From Cunninghamia lanceolata (taxonomy: Eukaryota > Streptophyta > Pinopsida > Cupressales > Cupressaceae): a stretch of DNA of 64,000 bases. The notes below the pieces were generated by a model. The model was not told the origin of the DNA and made no database searches. It saw only the letters and a program-made list of their open reading frames with translations. Within the stretch, counting starts at the first letter, position 1; every line of letters starts with the position of its first letter. The stretch covers positions 1 to 64,000 of the forward strand of contig BSBN01000843.1 of NCBI GenBank assembly GCA_027924645.1, given 5' to 3'. The translations under genes were made by a program, and so were the position numbers. Of the stretch, positions 11,924-23,680 are shown piece by piece.

Positions 11924-12995
11924 TGTTGAAATTAAGGAACATTGAGAGGGGGGGGATGAATCAGTGTTGTGCAAAACTTAATATTATGTTCCTTTAATAA
12001 TTCACCACATACATCCAAAAGAAAGAAGCATGAATAAAAACAACAAGATCATAACACGTGAACACCAAGATTTTTACGTGGAAACCCGGTTAAGGGAAAA
12101 ACCACGGTGGGGGTTAACCGACTAGAATTTATACTCTGTTAAAAGTATTACAAATGGGAAGGCACATGCCTTCAGGCTCACTACCTACAAGATTGACTAC
12201 AAAGAGTTCACATAAGTACTTGAACTGAAAAATAGCATCTAACAATGCAAGATTATAGTTCTGGTTAGGATCAATATACCGACTTCACGCACTTCATCTT
12301 TCACTACCCTATTTTACTGTTCGGCGATGATTTGAGCTTCAAATCTCTTCTTCACACTTGATACTGCCACACTTTGCACCTATCCCTTCATATTCACACT
12401 CCCACCTTCCAAAATGCTCGAATCTGTCGATCATATATATCCGCTATATGAAATTACATCCACTGCAGTTGGCCTTAAGAAAACTTGGAAATTATTTTAA
12501 GAATATTGTTCTGTCGGCTGAATCCATGCACACACATCAATGCAGACCAAAACTTATGTATCTAAGTCACCTCATATGTCAGCTAATACCATTGGATCTC
12601 ATAAATTACTTGACCAACCAATTCTCTTCATCCACACAAGAATCAAACACCAAGTCAGCCTATTCTTCACCGGACTAAACTGTCTGACCAAAACTTGATA
12701 CTCAGATGCTTGTAACTTTCAATCCCTTCATCACCAGAGGCTAAATCTTTGGATTTAGATAGCCCTAACATCCCTTAACATCCCCTTAGATCTGTAGCAC
12801 AACATGATTACCTATGGAGATATGCGGACCAAAATGTTGAACCCTGTCATATACTATATTCCTGTCTATCTGGACTTAGACAAATCTACAGTTTGACTTC
12901 CGATATGGTCCACTGATACAATGCGAATGTGTAAGATAGATTTAGTTGCCATCAATGGAAACACCTAACATGCCTAGCAATGTCTCTTGCCAACA
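11924..12995 (-). repeat. 3' LTR of element B
   Basis: 1072 bp; on the plus strand it reads TGTTGAAATTAAGG to GCCAACA. It matches 18343-19444. A 30-bp shortfall against the other copy comes from a CTCACTGC-type short repeat present once more there (near 18600-18630). CG words of this copy (CACGTG, ACGTGG, CCCGG) read CA or TG in the other one, a methylation-decay pattern. Confidence 0.93.
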
Positions 12996-13007
12996 ATCTC
13001 CCCCTTT
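12996..13007 (-). other. Polypurine tract of element B
   Basis: On the minus strand AAAGGGGGAGAT abuts the 3' LTR. It is identical to the tract plus spacer of element A (AAAGGGGGAGAT before TG). This fixes the element's direction. Confidence 0.9.
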
Positions 13008-13309
13008 GGCATTGATGGCAACACTTAGTGAAAAATGACTAAGTGTTAAAACAACTCCCCCTTACTATGTGCACTTGTGATTTCCAATGCTCCCTCTTAG
13101 ATGAATTCTTAGTTTTTCACTTCTTTTCCTCTCCCCCTTTGACATCAATGGAAAAGGATAGAATCCATACATCAAAATTCATGCAAAAATTTTATGTACA
13201 TGAGTCAAAACTTTACATACTTACGCATATGAACATACAGTCCTTAAGCCTTGTTCATTAGCAAAAAGATATCACCAAAAATGTTTTTCAACTGTGTCAA
13301 TTCATTGTC

Positions 13310-16300
13310 CTAGTTCTTAATGTTGCCCAAAATAGATATATGCCCACTGAACAAAAATGCCTGTGATTCTGACCTTTGAAGGTTAGGAGGATCACTACTA
13401 GCAGCAGTAGCTTGGGATTCTGCCAATAGATCATACATAGTTTCTAACTTGGGGGAAATCAGTTCTTGGAGCTCATCAAATCTGCCCAAAACTTTAACCT
13501 TTTCTTTTTTCAAATCACTCAACTCATTATGCAAACTCACTACTTGGCATTCTTGGTAGTTACAGACTCAGTTAAAGGACTATATGACTGAGAAATGTTA
13601 GACAATCTGAGCTCTAAGTCCTTAATCTTCTTTTCAATATCTTCAATAGCTTTAGACTGATTCAGAAAAAACTTGTAAATCTCTGCACCTTTAGAGAGGG
13701 CATTTTGGATACTCTTTACACTAGTATCAAGCCCTGATCTATCATAACTAATTATTTTCTTTATTTCATGCAAACCTCTTCTCATTAAATTCATTTCTAA
13801 CTTTAACTTCTGCTGACTTCTCTATGGTTTCAAAATGAGTACTTACAGAGTTTATCAGACTCTTCAACTGACCAGAAGGAGTGTTGGATGAATCCTTTTG
13901 AAATCTTGGCATAATCTTTTCTAGAATTCCAGAGGCAAGACCAAGCAACTCACTGTCCTCAATGTGTGTTTTTAGAATCACCTCTCTTGCTTTTGCTTGT
14001 GCCACAGATGCTAACTTCATCTTTTGTAGAGGGGAAAGAGTGTCAAAATTGATAGGTCCTTGAATCAACTCCAGTTCATCAAACTCAAGCTTGTCTTTCT
14101 CAAGTAATTTGTTCACTACATCTACAATGTCTCTTGCCAAAAATGTAGCTCCATCTTTCAGATCCTTGCTGGTACTATCATCTTGCTTTTGCTCTTTAAT
14201 ATTCTTTGATGTTTCTCCTTCTTGTTCATCCTTGTCCTTAACCTCTTTTTCTTCTTGCTCTTTATTCTCACAGAGTCATCTTCACCAGGAGCATCTACTT
14301 TTGTATTCATCTCTGTATATTCTCTAGTAGATTGGTCTGGAGGAATTTGAGTGTCCTCGGCACCATCAAAATTAACCTCCTCCAGCATCTCTTTATCTCC
14401 TTTATTTAGCATTTCATCTTTTCGAGCAGAGATGTCATCTTGTTCATTTTATTTCAACTCCTCAACATTTGGAATGGATGCATCATCAGTGTCAATCAGT
14501 TCTTCTGTGACAATATTGAATTTATTTTTGCCCACAGCTTTCTTCAAAATTTGCTTTGTTTCTTTGACTACCTCATCCAGTTCTCCAATCATCAGCTTAT
14601 TCATCTAGATTTTGCTTTTGAATTCCTCTTTGACTTCTTTGAAAATTTTATCTGCTTCCTTCTCAGAGATTATAGGACATAAATTGGTCAACACATGTTC
14701 TCTTAGCTCCAAATCTTTTGCTTTAGCAGCCTCTTTTCTCATATCCAAAATGTCACTTAGACTCTTAGGAAGTTCTGACAAGATTTCTACAAGTGCTCTG
14801 TTGAATATATTTAAGTATTTAACAGTGGCATCCTCCAAAATTCTCTTGTTGGCTTTGTCAAAGCTGTCATAATATTTTGTTATGGGCTTCAAATTCCCAT
14901 GAATAGTTATTGGATTCACAATGTCTTCAACTGACAAGGTGGATTCTTCAGTCTTTAGTCTTTTTCTTACCCTTACACTTTCGAAGGGTTTGTCTTGGGT
15001 AACCCTTGATGCTTCTGCTTTCTTTGACTTTGTGTTTTTGGAGGGCTTCTCCTTAGATACTTTAGCAGCCTTGGTGCTTGAGGCCTTCAACTCTCTAACC
15101 TCATCATCTAAATCAATCTTTTCTTCATCCTCCTTCTCCACACTAACATATGACCTTTTGGCCATTGCTTTTGTTCTTTTTCTTTCCTTACCAGTAGGTT
15201 TTTCTTTGAATTTCTCTGCAATAGGAGAAGGTGATGCACTAGAGGTTGTACCAGAACTCCTAGTAGTCCTTGCTTTAGAAGTGGATTCCACCGGAACACT
15301 ACCCTATTCTCTGTCCTGCTTCTCCTTCTCGGCTTTCTCTATCCTTTCCCTGTTTTGTTTCACAACTTCCTTTGTTATTCCAATACTTTCAGCATACCTT
15401 TCAACTTGCCTTTGGACCTTTCTCTTGATTTTTGGTTTTTAGAGCTCAACATAAAGTTTCAAACTAAGCTCTCTATATGTGCCAAATCTTTCAATAGAGG
15501 TATCTTTTGGTTTGCTCATAAGGTGTTGAACATACATATCCAATACATGCTCATCAACTTCATACCCCATGGGCATGATCCACACAGTTCTTGGTTCAAC
15601 TGCTTCCATTAAATACTAATCTGTATCCACCATAAAACAGACTGTGTCCATGTATTTTTCAACCGCATATGTAGGGATTCTTTCCCTTGATTGCATCATG
15701 TTCTAAAAATTCTTGAAATACACCCAAAGAGCAATCCTTCAGGCATTGGAGTCACCAATATTGTTTAAGTGCTTTTTTATTTGTATGGCAACAGGCTTAT
15801 CACTGGTCCAACACATGCTTTTCTTGTTGTGTAACTCATTCATGAAATAGAAGAGCAAACATAGGATCAGTGTACCATATTTGAAAGTGTTCTTCTTATC
15901 CTTCTTAACCTTATTCAAATTTTCCATCAGCTAGTTCTGCAGCAACTCACACAATTCATAATCAACATTCTCTCTCAACATCTGATAAGTTGCATAGATA
16001 GTTTTACTGGATACAGAATTCTCCCTGTTGGAATGATATATCTTGTATCCAATCACCATTGATGCAAATTTGACATTTGGATTAGTGATGTCATTTATTG
16101 TCATTGCCCTTTTGTCAAACCTTGAGTTGGTAGCATCAGTTACAGTTTGATTCTTTACTGACTTCAACATTGGCAGTCCACTGAATGAGTTCAACCCTGT
16201 CACGGCCTTGATGGTGTCCTTGGTGATCTTGAAGGGTTTCATTAACCATATAAACTCATCATGCATCCGACTTAGCACATATCAGACCCACTCATCTTCA

Positions 16301-16737
16301 TCGAAGGATGGAAACCCTATAATCTGAATGAAATGTTTATCTTGTAGTGCTTTATACTTAGGTTTAAGATTGTGAATTTCATCCCTCAGATGATTCTTGA
16401 ACAAATCTACTAACTTTGAATCCCCAAACTCATCTATGCTAGCATGAATATAGGCCCTAATATCTTCAACGTGCAACACACCATGTAAAACATTTGAAAA
16501 GGCACCTAACGGATCGACCTCTACTGATTTGTGTGGATGCCTTTTAAATTTAGGTCGGGGCCTTTCGGTAATGTCAACAACCAATGGAGTAGCCATATCA
16601 AATATTGCAAATTCAGAGAGTTTCACAGAGAATACCTTGTTTTGCCGGTTAGGGTTAGCTGTTGAATTCACTTTTTGCACTCCAAATCCTTGAAGTCTCA
16701 GCTTAGACGCTCTTCTCCTTGTTCTCTTTGAATGCAA
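13310..16737 (-). pseudogene. Long orphan ORF of element B (about 1,100 codons, decayed)
   Basis: I do not recognise this protein. From 16737 down to about 14158 one single frame is readable for some 860 codons, broken only by stop codons (for instance at 16282, 15931, 15739 and 14605) and by no frameshift. Three frame changes, near 14150, 13780 and 13545, separate the last pieces. In order it has a basic N-terminus (SKRTRRRASK); a globular part of about 400 residues with FKITKDTIKAVTGLNSFSGL near 16220; a K/S/T/E-rich middle part near 15290-14950 with basic clusters that could act as nuclear signals; and an acidic, then coiled-coil C-terminus with heptad-like leucines to 13310. It shows no nuclease, polymerase or protease motif. 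The globular part weakly resembles the orphan ORF at 22090-23680. Its place after a gag-like ORF suggests a captured host gene or an accessory element protein. Confidence 0.7.
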
Positions 16738-17023
16738 ATTGATTCAAATGTTTGAATTAATGACCTTTTATCCTCCGCAAAACCTAATTATTCATTGTAA
16801 TAAATACTTTGCCCTAATACATCCGGTTACACTATTTCTGGATAAAGTCAATCTTCAATTGCTTCACAATCACTCGCATTAACTTCTTTTCTTCCAGAAT
16901 TTGCTTCAACAGATCTGCAATAGGCTTCTTTGTCTTCATTCATCGTGCTAGATTCAGGCACCCACTTACTGGCAGGGGGAATTAGATTTTCAATGCAGCT
17001 CCCCCTGAGCCAGAGCTCCTAGT
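16738..17023 (-). other. Spacer between the two ORFs of element B
   Basis: Contains a purine-rich GGGGGAG word (minus strand, near 17000) and a short open reading from about 16945 (MNEDKEAYCRS) that ends before the long ORF. The short frame may be the end of ORF1 after a frameshift or the degraded start of ORF2; I cannot decide which. Confidence 0.4.
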
Positions 17024-18273
17024 TCAATTCCTGGAGGAATTAACAACACCAAATTCTGGTGCAGACCCATCACCATCATTCATTTCACCTTTCTTTACCC
17101 ATGTTTTGTTCATTTCATTATGGATCTCATTCACATTTACTTTACCCTTGCCTTTATCTTGTCCCTGCAATTTTTGGTTTCTATTTACCAGACCTTTTCT
17201 GTCATCATTCCTACTTCTGCAGAATCTTGCAATATGATCGGATCTATTGCAATTGAAGTACACAACATTTCTTTGCTCATTTACTTGATTTCCTCTTATT
17301 ATTTACTGATTAGCCATGTGTCCAAATCTATTGCATGCAAAATAGTAGCCATTGAAAGAATTGACATTTCTTCTATTGTTAGAGTAGTTAAATTTCTTCT
17401 ATTGTTAGAGTAGTTCATCATCATACTTCTGCATTCATTGGATCTATGACCATACCTTTTACAATTGAAGCATTGACTGGAGAAGGATGGACCACTTTGA
17501 TTCATTCTACTTCTGCACTGAGGAGCTCTATGACCAAATTTATTGCAATCGAAACAATTTCCATTGAAAGATGGATACCTTTGGGCATTAGGTTGTCTTA
17601 CCAGAGGTCTTCTAGGTCTGTTTCTCTGATTCATTGATTTAGGATTTCTTTTACTGGATCCAGAGCTTTCACCTTTCTCATACCCTAGACCATGCTTATC
17701 ATCTGCCATCTTCTGACTATCAAGTAGCACTTCAAGTTTAGCTAAGCTTATCTTGAACTTCTCTTTGTATTCATTTGCAACTTCTAGGTCATGTTTGAGA
17801 ATGACAATTTGCCTTTCAAGTTGTTTCTCATTATCCTTGGTTTCTTGAAGATCAAACTTTAGATGGCCAATTATTCTGTCCAATCTGCAGCACTCTTCAG
17901 TTCTTTCTTTCAAAGACTGATTCAGGTTTTTCTCAATCTTCTTCCTTTCCTCGATTTCCTTGGTTAGCCTCATCACTTTGGATTCCATCTCATGTTTTAG
18001 AACAACTTATTTTGACAACTTCTCACATTCCTTTGTTTTCTCCTTCAGAGCCTCATCCATATCATTGTCTTCATTCTAATTTGCTAATTGCTGAAGTAGT
18101 TTCCTCCTCGTTTCATTGGATTTGCTTAGTTGTCCTTTTAAGGTTTCAGTGAAATCTTTACCATCTTTAAGGTTCTCTTGTAGATCTCTAATTTTTGCTT
18201 TGGATAGGTCAAGATCATCTAAGGCTACTTGAAGCTGTTGATTGATACCATCAGAGTTCTTGAATGAACCCAT
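17024..18273 (-). pseudogene. Gag-like ORF of element B: coiled coil plus zinc knuckles
   Basis: Starts at ATG 18273 (MGSFKNSDG), 56 bases inside the primer site. The first 200 residues are charged and heptad-rich (LQVALDDLDLSKAKIRDLQ) and predict a long coiled coil, with stops near 18076 and 18007. Then comes a basic R/P/N-rich stretch and zinc knuckles in tandem: CFDCNKFGHRAPQC (near 17515-17556), CFNCKRYGHRSNEC (near 17430-17472), a third lacking its first cysteine (YFACNRFGHMA, near 17345) and a fourth (YFNCNRSDHIARFC, near 17216-17257). A frame change near 17380 separates the last two. Zinc knuckles of this kind bind RNA in gag proteins. There is no copia gag domain before them, so it is gag-like only in its C-terminal half. 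Confidence 0.8.
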
Positions 18274-18328
18274 TGAAAACACCTTCCCAGATCTTTCTCA
18301 AGTTGTTAAACTTCTTCTAAGGAACCTT

Positions 18329-18340
18329 GCTCTGATACCA
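18329..18340 (-). other. Primer binding site of element B (initiator Met tRNA)
   Basis: On the minus strand TGGTATCAGAGC follows the 5' LTR after a two-base AT spacer. It is a perfect match to the usual plant initiator-Met-tRNA site. Confidence 0.95.
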
Positions 18341-18342
18341 AT

Positions 18343-19444
18343 TGTTGAAATTAAAGAAGACTGAGAGGGGGGGTGAATCAGTGTTCTGCAAAACTTAATA
18401 TTATGTTCCTTTAATAATTCACCACATACATCCAAAAGAAAGAAGCATGAATAGAAACAACAAGATCATAACACATGAACACCAAGATTTTTATGTGGAA
18501 ACCCAGTTAAGGGAAAAACCATGATGGGGGTTAACCCACATGAATTTATACTCTATTAAAAGTATTACAAATGGGAAAACACATGCCTTCGGGCACACTG
18601 CCCAAAGCTCACTGCTCAAAGGAGGCTCACTACCTACAAGATTGATTACAAAGAGTTCACAGAAGTACTTGAACTAAAAAATAGCATCTAATAATGCAAG
18701 ATTATAGTTCCGGTTAGGATTAATATACCGACTTCACACACTTCATCTTTCACTACCTTGTTTTACTGTTTTGCCATGACCCAAGCTTCAGATCTTTGCT
18801 TCGCACTTGATACTACCACACTTTGCACCTATCCCTTCATATTCACACTCCCACCTTCCAAAATGCTTGAATCCATTGATCATATATATCCGCTATATGA
18901 AATTACATCCACTACAGTTAGCCTTAAGAAAACTTGGAAATTATTTTAAGAACACTATTTTGTCGGTTGAATTCATGCACACACATCAATGCGGACCAAA
19001 ACTTATGTATCTAAGTCACCTCACATGTCAGCCAATACCATTGGATCTCATAAATTACTTGACCAACCACTTTTCTTCATCCGCACAAGAATCAAACACC
19101 AAGTTAGCTTGTTCTTCACCGGACTAAACTATCTTACCAAAACCTGATACTCATATGCTTGTAATTTTCAATCCCTTCATCACCGAAGGCTAAATATTTG
19201 GATTTAGGTATCCCTAACATCCCTTAACATCACCTCAGATCCGCAACACAACATGATTACCTGTGGAGATATGCAAACCAAAATGCTGAACCCTGTCATA
19301 TGCTCTGTTCCTGTCTATCTGGAATTAGACAAATCTATAGTTTAACTTCCGGTATGGTCCACTGATACAATGTGGATGTGTAAGATAGATTTAGTTTCCA
19401 TCAATGACAACACCTGACATGCCTAGCAATGTCTCTTGCCAACA
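18343..19444 (-). repeat. 5' LTR of element B
   Basis: 1102 bp, plus-strand reading TGTTGAAATTAAAG to GCCAACA. It matches 11924-12995. In minus-strand sense it carries, in order, a GGTAGTGAGCC block, the TTTTTCCC/GGTTTCCA block and the GATTCACCCCCCCTCTCAGT block near its end, as in elements A and F. Confidence 0.93.
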
Positions 19445-19450
19445 AAAAAG

Positions 19451-20480
19451 ACTACTAGGTAAATGTAAACTAGATAGGTAAAACCTCTTTTCACACTAAC
19501 ACCCCCTAAAGTGATACTTAGGGAGAAAGATAAACACTAAAATATGCAAAGATGCATGGATGGATCCCAACTACAAGGCCATGTTAGGTACCCATGTACA
19601 CATAAATATTTGACAAATGGATTAAAGGAGAAAATCCTTTGGAAAAAAACTCATCTCCAAAAGAGAGAAAACAAGAAAGTGAAAGGAGGACTCAACATGA
19701 CCCCCTAAGGACTACTTCTATCACCAATATACAAGCAATGGTCTGCCTATAGGAGAGAAAAAGAGAGACTATGAATCTCCACACAAAGAAGTAGCTCCTG
19801 TGGCAATGGTGAATGCTCAAAGATGAACGTTTTAGATGATCCAAAATTGGCAAAGAACATCTCTTACCTTGGGAAGAAACTAATCCAATGGTGTATGTAG
19901 AAGAAACTCCTACTCCAAGAAGAGAGATGAAGGAAGAAGTCTCATGATATGTTCTTTTAAAAAATGCTCAATTTTCCACATGTAGGAATCAAAGGATGTC
20001 ACAACATGCAATGAGGTGATAGAAATCCAAAAACTTGTGAAGATGCATGAAGAACAATATCCAAAGACAAAGAAGGTGTGATAAAAAGTATGATATAACT
20101 ATCATCAAAGAAAAAATGGATATCCTCAAGCGTGTTTGACAAATCTCTAAGATGTGACTCAAAAAGAAAATTGACATGATCTGTCAAGTACTCATTCCAA
20201 TGAATGAAATCTAAAAGACTATGATGTACCTATTGCAAATAATTGCTTGAAGAAACAAGTGATGAATGAGGTGTGTATCAACACAAGTCTCTAGAACCTC
20301 AGTCGATGATAGGACATGAAGGTTCAAGTGACCAAACTGGACCTCTTGAAAACTATCCACACTAGATAATTGAATGTGAATATCAATCAAAGGATCATTA
20401 GGGGAAAAATGTGAGAAGCTATATAATCTAGACTAATGATCAACCTCCCTAACTATAATAACCTCATTGCTCTAAAAATA
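19451..20480. other. Flank and possible copia remnant, no clear gene
   Basis: No domain is recognised. The minus-strand sequence at about 20480-20240 can be read on from the neighbouring copia protease piece with a few stops, so the copia remnant may extend this far. The remainder is AT-rich and unassigned. Confidence 0.4.
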
Positions 20481-21053
20481 TTAAATAATCATAGAATTTG
20501 ATGTGAACTCAAAACTCCTCCTTGTCCCACAATGTGTAATTTGATAGATAGAAAGGAGATTGGTTGACAATGAAGGAACACAAAGGACATCATTGAAAGA
20601 TCCCTGACCCATGTCAATAGATACTTTCCCACAAACACTCCTATATGTGTTATTAGCCATCAATATGTGAGATATATGAGATAGATCAAACGAAGAGAAC
20701 ATTCCTTGTGATGAAGCCATATGATGTGAATCTCTAGAATCAAGAAGCCACCCCCCTAACTCAAAAACTGTAGATGCAACAAATGTCTTGCCCTTAGCAT
20801 ATTTTGATTGTGAGGATGAAGGAGAAGGAGATGAACCATCTAACATAGTTGAAGGCAATTTTATATTGTTCTTTTGAATAAGATGCTTCAACTCATCAAT
20901 TTATTTTGCATAACACTAATGCTCATCATGGCCACATTTCTTGCAATATGCACATGTGGGTTTCTCCTTCCTAGGTGGTTCCCCCTTAAAAGAGGAGGAT
21001 GCTTGAGGGGTAGCTTGTGATGGTGGTTCCTTGTCTTGCTCATTGCTCTTCAT
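20481..21053 (-). pseudogene. Truncated copia gag C-terminus and protease
   Basis: ATG at 21053 opens a hydrophilic stretch rich in P, S and Q. A CCHC knuckle follows at 20954-20913 (C-X2-C-X4-H-X4-C, last spacer residue replaced by TAG at 20918-20916). The protease region reads WLLDSRDSHHMASSQGMF; the usual D-S-G-A is changed to D-S-R-D, which removes the glycine of the active-site triad. The downstream LCVPSLSTNLLSI motif is typical of copia protease. No integrase, polymerase or LTR was found nearby, so this is a fragment. It belongs to a different copia lineage from element A. Confidence 0.85.
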
Positions 21054-21159
21054 TTCTTAGTTTTTTTGTTTCTTTCCCTTACTACTTGAAGCATTTTGGT
21101 CTTTTGTGCTATGATTAGCAATAAGAGCCTGTGATATTGAAGACTTTACAGTATTACTC

Positions 21160-21500
21160 CAAAGCTTTCACTTCAATAAGAACTTTGGCGTCTTCTTTTC
21201 AGAGATAACTTTGGAGCCTTTGCCTTAGTGATAATTCTGTATTTATCCTCTAGCAAAAACTTTGGAGTGCTTCCCATATTCAAACATTCTATATCCTACA
21301 TTCATTCGCATCACTTTAGAGTTCATTTTAGTTTCACTAATTCGAAGCCTACATTCACATTCTCCACTCTAGAGTTTTCTTTTGGTTTCACCACTATGGA
21401 GATTGTTCTTGTTTCCTTAGTTTGGAGCCCATGGTCACTTCAACTCTCTAGACCCTAAGCAACATTTTAGAATTCTAGAGGTTGCATTCCATTTCAATAC
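21160..21500. repeat. Degenerate short repeat, ACTTTGGAGCC / ACTCTAGAGTT words
   Basis: Words such as ACTTTGGAG, ACTTTAGAGTT and CTCTAGAGTT recur every 40-60 bp in an otherwise unremarkable stretch. It resembles the repeat at 25067-25210. Period and units are irregular, so this is reported as a degenerate minisatellite only. Confidence 0.35.
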
Positions 21501-22089
21501 TTTGGAGCCACATCAAAATACCAAAATAGAGTCATGCATCTGTCCTCTTAATGAAAGTATCAACATAGTAATTCAAGGATGACCAGAAGTACAACTAGGT
21601 ACATATCCTATTTTTTTAAAGCATGGTTATAATCTTCCTTTAACTATGAATAAATCCACTTTAGTACCTTAACCTCTACGCTAGCCACATGTCCATAAAA
21701 TCATTTAATGGAAGTGAAGTACACATGATTTCCTAGACCAATGATTAATTTTGCATGCCATATGAGAGAATATAATTACAACACACAAAAGGAATAATAT
21801 CAAATTAGAATGCATTTATTATTATGTGTGCAAAGAGTGCACTAAAAACCTGATGCATTGCATGGTAATGATGTGTCAATTATTACCACTATATTCTCAT
21901 GCTCTAGAGTTACCTTGCACAACACTTGTCTTGCAGCCAAACCTTGTGTTACCTTTTTTGTACAAACCCTAGCTTACAACCATTGTTTAGTAGTTATCCA
22001 CTATTCCATTACCTACAAATTCTACACCAACCAACTATTCACAAAAATGGTTAGAAACTAAAAGCAACTCGCTAGACTCCATTGAGCCA
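21501..22089. other. No recognised feature
   Basis: About 590 bp with only short open frames, none with a recognisable motif, codon pattern or conserved boundary. Confidence 0.5.
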
Positions 22090-23680
22090 TTACTAGAGAA
22101 TGAAGTAATAGTGAAAATTTTTAGAGTGGTTGGTTGGATGGATTTCCTAAAGAAGTTTGAGGGTTATAATAATGATATAGTTGAATAATTTGTTCAAAAT
22201 TTTTAATGGGTTGCATTCCATTGTTCAAGGGAACAAAATAAAGGTAACACTTAACACACTTACCTCCATTTTGGGGTTGCTTGTAAAAGGAAACATCTTA
22301 TTTCATACTAGGATAGTCGTGCATATAATGAATTAATTAAAATTTTCACAAGGAAGATGAGAAAATACCCCAATTGATCCATGGGAAGAAAGGAGGAGAA
22401 TACAAAGGCATCAGTTGTGATACCCTCCCTAAGCCTTGTAGGACAATGGTTATGTGAACCATGAAATTATTTACATGTGGTGGCCAATATGGAACTATAA
22501 TAGGCCCAATATTTAAGATATGGAGATAAAAAAGAAGAGTTGAGAGTGAACTTTCTAGGATACCTCATTTCCTCTCTCCAATCCATGGTAGGCAAATATA
22601 GATAGGGATTGTAGCCATTGAAGCACCATGGCCTCATCTAATTGATCTACAAACAACATTTTCTAGGAAAGCTAGCAGGGGAAAAGAAATGGTAGAGGTT
22701 TGTTGAAGGAAAACAAAAGGAAAAAAAGATCCCTAGGCCCTTTATAACCACCACTAGCATAGCTTTAGAGGAGCCAACCTCAAAGACACAAGATTTAGAT
22801 AAGCCAACTTGAAGTAGGGGGAAGGTACCAACTTCAGTGAAGCCAATTGAAAAGAAAAGGATGCAATTCTCCTCTAGAGTTGGGCCAACAAGTGTAGAGA
22901 TCATTATATTTAATTCTGATGATGAGGAAATAGAGGACATGCCAACAATAGAAAAGAAGTATCCTCCACTCCCAAAGAGTAGAAGGTACAAAGGAGAACC
23001 ACCACTTCCAACTAGCTCTAGAGAAGTGAAGGTGATAGCAAAAATCATGCAAAGCATCTCCCAAGTAGGTCCCTCTGAGGACATTTTTGAAGAAACTTTT
23101 GAATATGAGGAAGTGATAGTGGTTTTGAAGGTCACCTCCCCTATACATAGGATCCTTGATAAAGGAAAAGTGCCTCTACAATATCTAGAACAAACCAAAT
23201 AGCCATGTACGCATCATTAGAAGAGAAACAAACTCTTCAAGTACTAGCCCTATACAAAGTTGAATTTATGGTCAAACAATAAGAATAAATTAAAAAAATC
23301 AAGCAATCATATTTAGATAGGGATAGTACCATTCTTTCTCTACAAAGTAAACTAGAAGAAAGATAATAAGAAATTCTATTGAAGGACCAAATAGAATCTC
23401 TTGAAGGGGCTCTCCTACTGAGAGATGATAAAATTGAATCATTGACAAAGAATTTGATGAGTGCCTTAAATACCTTCCATGAGAAGAGTACTAAAATGTT
23501 GTTCAAGCTCACCACAGTTGAAAATAAAATATTAGGCCTAGAGGAAGAATTGTAGGAATGGAAAGTTTCTCCTATGAGAGAGTACAAAATAATTCAAACA
23601 GACCTTCATACTTTTGAAACTTTCTATGTTTGCATCCCCCCAATCCTCCAAACATGGATTACATGATGTTATTCTATGAG
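22090..23680 (+). pseudogene. Orphan decayed ORF with coiled coil
   Basis: Not recognised as a known family. Coding sense is visible in pieces: EPLLENEVIVKIFRVVGW near 22085, then IKVTLNTLTSILGL near 22230 in another frame, an acidic stretch in an open frame 22837-23202 (FNSDDEEIEDMPTIEKKYPP), and from 23205 a charged heptad-rich stretch (LSLQSKLEER, IESLTKNLMSAL) that predicts a coiled coil. Several stops and frame changes break it. The order globular part, acidic linker, coiled coil and the ITLNTL-GL motif recall the long orphan ORF of element B. No LTRs were found around it. Its origin in a retroelement is inferred. Confidence 0.45.

Larger units (their letters stand above)
11924..19444 (-). 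mobile_element. Pol-less LTR retrotransposon with two ORFs (element B)
   Basis: A 7.5-kb element in the minus direction. LTRs at 11924-12995 and 18343-19444 are roughly 93 percent alike over the part compared by eye. The primer site and polypurine tract are perfect. Left flank AAAAG (11919-11923) and right flank AAAAAG (19445-19450) make a near-perfect target duplication. Between the LTRs I find no protease, integrase, reverse transcriptase or RNase H motif in any frame. What is there is a coiled-coil plus zinc-knuckle ORF (18273 to 17024) and a long orphan ORF (16737 to 13310). This is the build of a non-autonomous element of the LARD or gag-only kind that carries its own proteins. It shares end sequence, primer site, polypurine tract and LTR blocks with copia element A, which suggests a copia partner supplied the enzymes. 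Confidence 0.88.

Noticed and set aside
13310..16737. Plus-strand open frames inside this region (for example 14921-15442) as genes
   Set aside because: They are complements of the K/E/S-rich minus-strand ORF and give S/F/L-rich low-complexity protein without motifs.
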